From Kuschelorhynchus macadamiae (Eukaryota; Arthropoda; Insecta; Coleoptera; Curculionidae), in contig JAUTXW010000205.1 in NCBI GenBank assembly GCA_030620095.1, positions 1,054,001-1,118,000 on the forward strand: a stretch of 64,000 bases of DNA. Reading direction: 5' to 3'. Below the pieces are notes generated by a model that was not told the DNA's origin, made no database searches, and saw only the letters and a list, made by a program, of their open reading frames with translations. Positions 54,567 to 64,000 of the stretch are shown piece by piece (within the stretch, counting starts at the first letter, position 1; each line of letters starts with the position of its first letter). The position numbers and the translations under genes were made by a program.

Positions 54567-54567
<1 letters not shown>

Positions 54568-54616
<49 letters not shown>
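54568..54616. repeat. (TA)n microsatellite
   Basis: TA tract directly after the right end of element D. Confidence 0.95.
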
Positions 54617-55227
<611 letters not shown>

Positions 55228-55627
55228 AAATGGGTATGTTGTGGTTAATATTACTTCCAGTTTAATAACAACTATCAGTCTTTCCAAATGATTTAAAGTT
55301 TTAGTCCCATTTTAATCCTTTGATATATTTACAACTAATTACACAAATTCAGAATGACATAAGCTTAGGCAAACTTTTGTTTTTGATATTAAAGCAACCC
55401 TGGATGGATTGTTGCTTTACCATAAAGGTTAAAGCCTCATTCAAATCCGTTCATTACTTGCGAAGAAAACCATGGAGATATACACATACACACATAGAAC
55501 TTATGCACTAACACAATGCTGTTGGGATAATTTACACTCGAGAATACATGGTGCTTGAATAGTAGTATCTTTAACAGCCTAATAATTTTTAAGGGCTAAA
55601 AAAGCATTTTTATGTTTTTATACTTAC

Positions 55628-55729
55628 AATTAAGTTACGTTGTTCATATCTTCTAGTATCCATGTGGTCTTTATAGGAACTCTCCCCTACTTGTGTAGTC
55701 TTTATATACTCCCCAACTTTTCGAAATTT
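55628..55729 (-). CDS. Probable upstream exon of the unrecognised host gene
   Basis: On the minus strand CTTTATAG|AAATTTCGA opens a 102-bp exon ending TTAATT|GTAAGT. It is open in one frame, phase 0 at both ends, and encodes KFRKVGEYIKTTQVGE, SSYKDHMDTRRYEQRNLI. The composition is charged and unlike any transposon here, and both splice sites are strong. Phase 0 agrees with the exon at 32326-32105, so the two can be joined in frame across an intron of about 23.3 kb. An internal M could be a start, but the upstream frame is open to the acceptor. The exon that would carry the real start was not found. The link to the downstream exons is inference. Confidence 0.5.
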
Positions 55730-56282
55730 CTATAAAGTTCATCAAGGAATATCTCCCTCAGTTTTTTTTTAATTGTTGAATAAATTGAGGGCAATATATT
55801 TCGAAAAATTAATTTATTTTAGGCGTTCGGTATTTTTATTTATAGTGGCATATTAGAAACGTAGTTTAAGAATTTGACAGTCTCAAAAAAAAATTTATTT
55901 AGTTATTTATTTATAAAAGTTTTCGTTATATAAAATCTAAAGGTTTTAGATCAATCTGATCAATCCTGCAAACAAATATTTAATTTGCATTCGTCAACAA
56001 GTTTGAGCTTTCGCATATTGATCTTTAAAATTACGAATATGTATTAAAAGGGTAAATGAAACTGATTTAATAACAACATAAACATAGAATTGTATTAATT
56101 ATGTATTTAGGTTTCAAATAATTAGTGCAACAAACTGAGGCTCGAAGTTCAGAAGGGAGGAGTTAAAATTTGTCTTCTAAGTAATTAATAATATTGCATA
56201 TTAGAATAACGAAAATACCTCACTAGCACAATATAAAAGTGAACACTTTCAAGGTGGTTCAAATTTACAGGAACATGTAGTA
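55730..56282. other. AT-rich spacer
   Basis: No gene seen. Confidence 0.5.
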
Positions 56283-58234
56283 CAGGGTGGGCCGGTTATC
56301 TTGGGACATTATCCGATTATATCAGAAACGGTGGGTTTTTAGGAAAAAAATTTAAATACAAAAGCTTCTTGGATTTACTTGTGTTTTTCATTTTTTCAAT
56401 ATTTATGTATACAGGGTGTTTCGTTTTGCGTGGAGGGGTATCAACTTTTTTATTTTAAATGCAATGTATAATAATAAAATTTTAAATAGCTCTCTCAAAG
56501 ACCATCTGAATGGTATATAATAATATGGGTTTGTGATGCACTGTTTCGAACGTTTGACTTCAGTTTTTGACATATTTTCAACCCGGTATAACAAACTTAT
56601 CTATTAACTTTTTCAAAGTGCAGTTATGCAGCAGGAAAGACCAATTAATGAATTATCTTTTCTGTTTCCAAATTTGGCGTTCCATTAATTTTCTCAACTA
56701 TTTTAAATGCGACACCCGGTATATTATAACGCATTTGAATATAGACCTTTTTAACGATGTATAATACTATGGGTCCAAAATTCACTGTTTCGGCCTTATC
56801 GAGAATTTTATTCAGGACTATCCTTATACAATTGATTTTCTCTTTTTTTTTAAATGCGACCCTCTATATATTATGTGGAATTCAAATAGAGCAATGAAAG
56901 GCCTTTTCAAAAATGTAAAATATTATGGGTATAACAGTCACCGTTTCGGACCTATTGAATATTATGCGTTGTCTTACATAATATTATTCGTCTTCATTAT
57001 TTAACGTATTTTATACCAGCATATTTAAGATTTTTAGCTAAGTTAGAAAAATCTATCTGGACGACAGAACTAAAAACTAAATTAAATTTTTGTTTCATAT
57101 AATATCTAGAACCCATCTATCAAAATAAGAAAAAATATCGGTACGGTATTGCTAAATTTTGTGAATAGTTATTTTTCTCAATATATGCTAATTATATTAA
57201 AAACAATACGAATAACTATTTAACTATATATCATGGGTCAGTGGTTCATCTTTTCGGATGTATAGATAAGTATTCTTAAGTAAACATTTTATTAAGAGCA
57301 TTATTAACAAATAACAAAGGAATCAATTAATAGAATTCACAAAAAAAATCTAATTATCTCAACAAGTTTAGACAAATAGCAAGAAACAACGGATATTAAC
57401 AATGAATACTTAATTACAGTAACATTTCAAACAAAAAAAAAAAGAAAATAAACAAAATATAGCTAAGTGTAAAGTTTCTAATTGTGTTATAGAATTTCTG
57501 ACATTTTCTGTTCCATTCAGAAATTGAACTCCCTCCCGAATGCGAATTTTCAATTCTTCTTCTGTTGTAGGCTTTTTTATAATCCGAGAAAATAATCCAG
57601 AGGAGTGAGGTCGGGGTTCTTCGGGGGCCAGGTGTTACTTCCATTTTCCTTAATCCATTCCGATACTGAGTATTTAAAAAAATTCTGATCTCTGGACTTG
57701 GGTGGGTATGGAGCACCATCCTGCTGCCAAATTAAATTAGCACGATTCCTTAGAAAAAGTTAATTTTCCATCAATGGCTGAATATCTATTAACAGGTCTA
57801 GTTATCATCGGGATAATTTTTGTATGTCGTGATTGTAATCGAAAAATACTGGACCTAAAATTCTAGACCTCCAAATGGCGCACCATACCTTCACTGATGT
57901 TCTCCCAGACCTTGAACCATCCTCAACTTTCCTCTTATTCTCACTGCTCCGTGCGTGCGTGTTTTTCCGATGGTAGGTTTTATTTGATATCGTAAATATT
58001 GACTCGTCAGTTCGAATAGAGACCTTCATAACCATCATACCCGAGGGAGAGAAATAATATCAGAGTAAATATATTTAAAACAGCGAAATGTCTGTATTCT
58101 TTTTAAGTGGCTGTTTTTTAGCTTTACTTTAAACCGTTTTAATTGTCTTCTAGCGTGTGTTGTGATGTGTAGTGGTATTTTATTCAATTGTACCTCAATT
58201 TTGAAAAAGTAAACTGCATTGTATTGAAGTGATA

Positions 58235-58258
58235 ATAAATAAATAAATAAATAAATAA
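58235..58258. repeat. (ATAA)n microsatellite
   Basis: About six ATAA units near the left edge of the hAT segment. Confidence 0.9.
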
Positions 58259-58359
58259 TATCAGAGAATATAAATGCAGCAAAAAAATATCGCAATAATT
58301 TTTTGTCCAGAATTTTTTTATATGTGGAGGGGGTAGAATATTTTTTACGACTTACCTAA

Positions 58360-59281
58360 ATTTTGTATACTAAATCAATTATCCTATCCTTCATCGCAGC
58401 AAATTTATTTATAACATCCTCATAAAATGTATGGGTTGCCCTAATCTCCTCCAGAAATTCCTTTTGAACTGAAATATTGCCAAGAGAGGTAAGTCTTTCT
58501 TGAGATATTGTATTTCTTAAATAGGTTTTTTCACATTTGAAGCAAGAAAAACTTGTTTCCACTGAAGCACTTGTCGACGGTATTGTCAAAATAAGGAAAA
58601 ACAATTTACATGCTTCGGTAAAAATATATTTATTTTCATTAATTTTTTTCACTTGCTCTTGCACCGATATATTCCAATTACTCTCATTGGCAAAAATAAG
58701 ACCAAGCTCATTTTTAAGTCGTTGACCTTATGAAAATATTTCCTATATAACTGTCACAAATTTTCAAACGGGCCAGTCGGAAAATTTAAACTATATTCGG
58801 AAAATTTAGCAGAACCTGCCAAATACGAAAAAGTTTTTCACAGTCTTGATATCTTAGTGTCATTTCCATTAAAATATTTTCCAATATTTCATAAAAAAAG
58901 ATTCTATACTTAGCCCTAATTTCTTCAGATGAAAGCTTAGCAAGCTCACGTTTGTAATGATTTATTTCTGTAATAGAATTTGCTTTATCAAACATGATAT
59001 TAAAAAAATGTTCATTTCTTTTTTTACAGAGCGCCTCACGACAGCGTTTTATATTGGATATGCAAAAATGAATGATAAGAGATTTTTTTTTGAGGAACGT
59101 CAAATAGTATGTTCGTGATTGAGAAAATGTCATTAAACACTAATGCCAGAAACGTAAATTCAAAATCGTTCATCTCATCTAAAAATCCTTTCGCAAGGCG
59201 GATTGATTTTTCATCAAATTTGTCACCGTTTGTAATAAATTCAAAGACGTCTTTTAATTTATTCCAGTCTTGAACAATCAC
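58360..59281 (-). pseudogene. hAT-type transposase C-terminal remnant (ZMYM1-like)
   Basis: Minus-strand pieces read LKDVFEFITNGDKFDEKSIR and FLDEMNDFEFTFLALVFNDI, then RCREALCKKRNEHFFNIMFD and YRIFFYEILENILMEMTLRY. The last is FFLILTIPSTSASVETSFSC, FKCEKTYLRNTISQERLTSL, GNISVQKEFLEE. The TIPSTSAS-E-SFS--K--KTYLRNT---RL--L pattern is the hAT dimerisation region. N-terminal zinc fingers and the first catalytic D are absent. A possible right end is GCGGTTTGCGCCACTG at 59596; its left partner was not found. Confidence 0.75.
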
Positions 59282-60000
59282 ATTTTTTAACTTCGAATTT
59301 GAAGTTGTAACAACACGATAAATAAATATAATTTAATATAATACAAAACAGCCAAGCAAACTTCAAAGGAACTCACCGGTTGCAGCGAAATCTGCGAAAA
59401 TAAAAGTAAACAACCACCGCAAACTGAATGACACGTGGGTGTAGTGTACTGCGCCTGCAATTCACCGAGAGCGTTGTATGGCGCTGGTCTTCTATGGGGT
59501 CGACGTCATCCCGTACGCGTTGTCATGGCAACATAGTAGGAAAATCGCAAACTAAACATAGCACCTCCAACAAAGTCGAAGCGGTTTGCGCCACTGTTAT
59601 AGTTGTTATAATAAAATTCGATTAAAAGTTTTAAAAAGACATGCCGCCAACGGTCAAGTAAAATATTTATTCGAGATGTACGGTTTATTTTTTACCAATT
59701 AGGTGAATAAATGAATATAAAAACTAAAATTTTAAGAGATATATAATAAATATAGTTAGATGTTTGCTTGTTTAATTTTCCTGGTGAAGTAGCACTTCAG
59801 CACTGGTCTGCACCTAAGGATAGTAAAAAAATTTAACCTTGTGTTATAGTCTCCTTGATGTAATTTTTGCACTGGACAAAATTTATAGGGCTTCGAATGG
59901 TTTATTTCAAGGCAGGTTCGAAGCGTTGTTCTTTTAACTTCCAATTATTATTCCAAAGATGCATTCCTTGTTGAACTTTCCGGAGTCTCTTCAAAATGCA

Positions 60001-60590
60001 ATAAAATATCGAGTCTTCTTTTCAAAATTTACATTTATTTTTTCTATATTGCTAGTAAATCCTATCGAATATCTTTTTTTCTGGGTGACGCCTTAATGGA
60101 TATTTAGTGATATGATCCCTGAGTGCCTGGGTCCGATTTTTATTGTTGGATAAATAACTCTCTAGCATATCAATCTTTTCCTGTATAACAAGCATTTGAA
60201 AAAGGGGGTAAACTAAATTAAAAAGCGAGAAATAAGTAAATACGAGGGTATATTATCTTGTGTCAAAAGAGTGTAACCATGACAGTATAGAAACACTCAA
60301 CTGAAGATCATGGCCAATCTCGTTAAATTGCCAATATGTTCCATAAAACAAATCCTAGGACTAGAGTTTCTGAAACTGAATGTATGATCCCAGTGTAATT
60401 TAAAACTTGATGATATCTAAATTTTCATCCATAAATGAAGTATCTTCTGTAGGATGATCCTAGATGTCTCTAACATTATGTTGTTCTAACAATAGTGAAA
60501 CTAATAAAGGCGAATCATATTATCTCAGAAAAACTGCAATAAGTCCAAAACAATAACAAACAAACAAATAATAATGCTATACATAGTTGG
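60001..60590. other. Interior of element E without recognisable frame
   Basis: Decayed interior sequence, no conserved motif seen. Confidence 0.45.
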
Positions 60591-61203
60591 AAAGAGCATT
60601 TAATGTTCTACTTGAATTCAGTATAATATACACAGGGTCGCATTAAAAGAAAAAAGAGAAAATCGATAGGATAATGATATTCCCTCTGATATTCCTGAAG
60701 ACGATTCTCGATAAGTCTGAAACGGTGAATCTCAGACCCATTAGTATACATCGTTAGAAAGGTCTTTTAATACCATATTTAAATGCGATTTAATATATAG
60801 GGTGTTTAAAATATTTGAGAAAATAAATGGTACGCCAAATATGGCAACACTGTAATATTTTTAAAATATAACTTTTCGAATACAGAAAAGATAATTCATC
60901 AATTAGTCTTTCCTGCTGTACAAGAACTAATTGAAAAAGTTAATATAAAACATTGATATAATAAAATATGTCAAAAGGTAGAGACAACTTTGAGAGAGCT
61001 ATTTACATTCACACTATACAGGGTGTTGCATTTAAAATAAAAAAGTTCATACCTCTCCACGCAAAATGAAAACCCTATATATACATATATAAAATTCGAA
61101 AAAATAAAAAATACAAGTCAATCTAAGAAACCTTTGTATTTTTTCCTAAAACCCAACGTTTCTGATATAAGGGGGTGCCCCAAGAGAAACGGCCCACCCT
61201 GTA

Positions 61204-61583
61204 CAAGGTATAAATATACGACCATATAAAGAAGCATATACTTAACATACCTCATTGATATTTAGAAAAATGAAACAACTGCAATTTGAGTTAATAAGTT
61301 TAAATATGTTGCGTTTCTTATTAGTTCCAATATAAATAAAACTACATGATTTTAAATTATTTTGTAAATCAATTTTAATCCAATAATATTTTTATAAGAA
61401 TTGTTCTTTCATCTACTTTTGTGTATGTATGTAGTATAAGAATTATTTAATTTCCAGCCGTACAGAAACACACTTTCATTAGAACAGCGATCTTATGTTT
61501 TACAACTGTCTTTGCTTATAGCAATCAATATAAACGTTATTTATAAGCCTGTTCGGTCCACTATATCGTAGTTCTAATTAATA
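61204..61583. other. AT-rich spacer
   Basis: No firm gene. An exon-like segment on the minus strand ending GAG|GTATGT near 61255 was considered for the host gene and not accepted. Confidence 0.5.
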
Positions 61584-63685
61584 ACACTGGCCGACAAGAT
61601 TTTTCTAACACAGGCCAGCTCATTATTTTCACAATGGAAATACCCTCCCAATAATAAAAAATATATAGGGAAAGCCCTAATACACACCATTTTTTAATAG
61701 CGTAATTAGAACCTTTTATATTGGCAGTTAAACAATTTTATTGTGGGGCGGCTAAAATAGGTCCATTTTACAACGGAAAAATTACCTAGACTGGGTTGTT
61801 TACAACATTAGACATAAAATAAACGTTAAACATCACTCTCCTGTTGAGTTTCGAATGTCGTATCGATAAGCAAGTGTATGTGAAGTTGCAAAATTTCGCC
61901 TGACAAATTTTGTTATATTTGTGGAGAATTTCTGGTTAAATCACAAGCCAGGCCATTTTCCGAAAATTTAAAAAAAGCCTACTTTAAATATTTTAGTGTG
62001 TTAATTGGGGATCAAGATAAGCGGTGGGCTCCTCATGTATGCTGTGTTAGTTGTAGTGTATCACTGGTGCAGTGGATGTAGGGAAAGAGCAAAAGTATGC
62101 CTTTTGCAGTTCCAATTGTAAGGCCAGAACCCACCAATCATTCTGACGATTGTTATTTTTGCCTGACAAAGACTGAAGGTTATTCCAAAAAGGGAAAGCA
62201 CAATATAGAATATCCAAATTTGCAATCTGCCATGCTCCTCATAATGCAAATTTGCCAGTGCCGATTGCGCCTTTAAATTGGCAAGCTATTGATTTGGGAG
62301 ATAATGGAGATAACGCATCATCAGGCAGCTCAGAAGAACAGTGCACCGATCCCACTTTTACCACAGGTCCCAGTTCCGGCGAGCCACATTTGACTGTTCA
62401 AAGTGAATTAAATGATTTAGTACGTGATTTGGGGTTATCCAAGCAAAAGTCAGAACTTCTGGGTTCCCGTCTTAAGGAATGGAACCTATTGGCCAAAGAA
62501 ACAAAAATTACAAATTTCAGAAAAAGAAATGCTATGTTGTTTGAATTCTGAATTCAATGGAAATTTAAAACACTCTATACCAATTGCCCATTCAGTTGCA
62601 ACGAAAGAAAATTAGGAAAATATGCGCACGATTTTGGATAAAATAAACTACAATAGGTATAAATGGCAGATATGTGGGGACTTAAAAGTTATAGCGATTT
62701 TAGTAGGACTTCATGGGGGATTAACAAAATATGACTGTTTCCTTTGTTTATGGGACAGTCGTGCAATAAATCAGCATTATGTAACAAAAATTTGGCCAGA
62801 AAGAAGCGAATTTCAACCAGGATCTCAAAATGTTAAATTTATATTTCTTGTTGATTCCAAAAATGTCCTTTTGCCTCCTCTTCACATTAAACTTGGACTG
62901 ATGAAAAACTTTGTAAAGGGTTTGAATAAAGATGGTGATGTCTTTAAATACCTAAGACAAGTCTTTCCCCAGTTAAGTGATGCCAAATTAAAAGAAGACA
63001 TTTTTATTGGGCCACAAATCAGGAAATTGCTGGAGGATGTCAATTTTACGGAAAAGCTTATCAGGCAGGAACTCAGAGCATGGAATTCATTTGTTAATGT
63101 AGTAAGAGGATTTTTAGGCAACAATATGGATGAAAATTATGAACAATTAGTTAATGAACTCTTAGATGCCTATAAAGGGCTTGGTGCCAGAATGTCATTA
63201 AAAATTCACATCCTCCATTCCGATCTGTCATTTTTTCCTAAAAATTTGGGAGCTGTTAGTGATAAGCAGGATGAAAGGTTTCACCAAGATATCAGAACAA
63301 TGGAAATTCGGTACCAGGACGATGGGATCCAGCCATGATGGGTGACTACTGTTACAACAAGAGAAGATAGGACACCTCATAAACGGAAAATATAGAGTTT
63401 AATTAGTGATTTAAGTTAATATTTTTCTCGTTTGCTTTTCTCTTACGTTTAATGGGCGAAAACTGTAAACATAGTCAATAAACAGGGTTAAGAATTTTCT
63501 TAAATCATTTTTTCTATAGATATTAAGTATCGTAACATTCAATATGGTTCTACAACTTTAACAAGAAAACCCTACGTGCTACAACTTTCTATTTGTCATT
63601 TTCGTATTTGGAGAGGTCCATTCTATTAGATTATGCTATTCTGATTTGTGTTACAACAAAAAAAATTTTTTTTGTCGGCCAGTGT
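61584..63685 (+). mobile_element. TIR element with orphan arthropod transposon protein
   Basis: ACACTGGCCGACAA at 61584-61597 is matched exactly in inverse orientation by TTGTCGGCCAGTGT at 63672-63685. The 2.1 kb in between carries one plus-strand gene remnant. Target duplications are not clear (ATTAATA on the left, AATCAGA on the right). The family of the encoded protein is widespread in arthropods but I cannot assign it to a named superfamily. Confidence 0.65.
61890..63400 (+). pseudogene. Orphan arthropod transposon-associated protein
   Basis: The N-terminus reads KFCYICGEFLVKSQARPFSE, then KRWAPHVCCVSCSVSLVQWM with C-x2-C pairs suggesting a zinc-binding module, a TAG, and KSMPFAVPIVRPEPTNHSDD, CYFCLTK. 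After a frameshift near 62235 comes an acidic linker and LVRDLGLSKQKSELLGSRLK. A deletion and frameshifts near 62550-62620 precede the 238-codon frame 62622-63338. It contains KWQICGDLKVIAILVGLHGG, CFLCLWDSRA, LLPPLHIKLGLMKNFVKGL, SLKIHILHSDLSFFPKNLG and SDKQDERFHQDIRTMEIRYQ. The tail shifts frame again near 63320 and ends TPHKRKI. Candidate acidic residues (ICGDLK, LHSDL, DERFHQD) could be catalytic, but this is inference. At least four lesions. Confidence 0.7.
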
Positions 63686-64000
63686 AATCAGACCCAGCAG
63701 AACAAACGAAATTTGAATCTTCTTTTAAAAGAAGATATCTATGCCGCGCGATTATAGACAAGTAATTTTAACTTCTTAAAGTAAATCTGTAACATGCTTA
63801 TTTGATCTCGTACTATTATTATTTCTGATATCTGAATATATTATCGAATATAACTTTTGCAGCTTCTACGTGACTTATTTCTGGTTCAGAAAAATTTCAA
63901 TATTTTCTAAATTTTTTTTTCGCATTTCCAAATTGTGGGCCGAAAAAACTTTTTACACATTATTTAAATATTTATTTCTGTAAAAAGCGCATTCAGCATA
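63686..64000. other. AT-rich end of window
   Basis: No gene or repeat recognised. Confidence 0.5.

Larger units (their letters stand above)
51866..54567 (+). mobile_element. Mariner element D with very long inverted repeats
   Basis: The left end AAGTGTGTGCGAAATTTGTT and right end CCAATTTCGGACACACG lie in TA runs. The inverted arms reach about 650-700 bp (to about 52605 and from about 53900) and share 'GACAGTATTGGGATCTCGGA', AAGTAGGCTTTG, AGATGTTAGTGTTAT and TTATGGCCGCTGTGTTCGAT in inverse orientation. The left arm has an extra segment of about 80 bp (51939-52019) made of TAATCCTTACCGTTACTGGT, a (TA)n run and a second CAGTGTGTGC. That suggests insertion by, or conversion from, another copy. 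Confidence 0.85.
57470..60000 (-). pseudogene. Mariner-like transposase of element E, split
   Basis: The N-terminal side (59944-59756) reads MEVKRTTLRTCLEINHSKPY, KFCPVQKLHQGDYNTRLNF. After the hAT segment the catalytic side reads RTDESIFTISNKTYHRKNTH (first D), TSVKVWCAIWRSRILGPVFF, DYN (58038-57805), then LIWQQDGAPYPPKSRDQNFF (second D) and WPPKNPDLTPLDYFL (third D) at about 57740-57570. Frameshifts and stops are scattered. It belongs to the same D-D-D mariner group as elements A-F. Confidence 0.7.
56283..61201 (-). mobile_element. Long-TIR mariner-type element E with internal hAT remnant
   Basis: CAGGGTGGGCCGGTTATCTT after TA and GGCCCACCCTG before TA (61202-61203). The arms are about 600 bp and share CCACGCAAAA, TTGAATATAGACC-like, 'GAAAGACTAATTGATGAATT' and 'CATTTAAAATAAAAAAGTT' in inverse orientation. 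A second end motif occurs inside each arm (TA|CAGGGTGTTTCG at 56412; its inverse near 61077), so one element may have grown from, or inserted into, another. The interior holds a mariner transposase split by a hAT-type remnant. Confidence 0.7.

Noticed and set aside
61252..61279. Exon-like segment ending GAG|GTATGT upstream of the host gene exons
   Set aside because: Very short, low-complexity frame, only partial evidence for a start; not enough to extend the gene model.

Overview
The window looks like repeat-rich nuclear DNA of an arthropod, most likely an insect and possibly a beetle. It is strongly AT-rich, has short GT-AG introns, long (TA)n tracts and no operon-like gene spacing. The mobile-element mix (Tc1/mariner DD41D, Penelope-like, RTE, Crypton, hAT and arthropod orphan transposases) fits insect genomes. 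The species assignment is inference. Almost all coding potential belongs to mobile elements, most of them broken.

Only one host gene is supportable. It lies on the minus strand, with three phase-0 exons at 55729-55628, 32326-32105 and 19202-19116 ending in a stop. Its two introns (about 23 kb and 13 kb) hold much of the transposon load described here. I do not recognise the protein.

Layout. 1-1570 is unremarkable AT-rich DNA. 1570-4600 holds a Penelope-associated block, an array of hammerhead-ribozyme-like repeats and dispersed GACAGACAGACC / GCCATTTTG repeats. 6990-8230 carries hairpins and a Crypton-type recombinase that has lost its catalytic domain. 8695-11340 is a nest of large palindromes. 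11626-15106 is a DDE transposase pseudogene split by a 2.1 kb insert with a 4-bp target duplication. 15285-17423 contains a foldback element and twin repeats. 19669-23720 is a second, related DDE pseudogene, split by a structurally intact 2,655-bp transposon with perfect 32-bp terminal repeats and a spliced 640-aa gene. 24660-25700 is an RTE-type LINE remnant. 27255-34440 holds three mariner-like copies (two with long inverted repeats), a Tc1-like fragment and a host exon. 35530-41990 is a tandem array of Penelope-like element pieces (RT motif C to GIY-YIG) closed by a hammerhead motif. 42300-45680 is a second hammerhead array containing a nearly intact long-TIR mariner. 46790-54570 holds repeats and two more long-TIR mariners. 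56283-61201 is a 4.9 kb mariner-type element carrying a hAT remnant. 61584-63685 is a TIR-bounded element encoding an orphan arthropod protein.

The most interesting system is the Penelope / hammerhead combination. Repeats of about 240-270 bp carry near-canonical type I hammerhead cores with the palindromic ACGU arm. They sit beside blocks shared with Penelope-like GIY-YIG fragments, which have their own hammerhead. This is what an animal retrozyme family served by a Penelope-like element would look like. The second theme is a set of mariner-like elements with inverted repeats of several hundred bases instead of the usual short ends, one group with a conserved intron.
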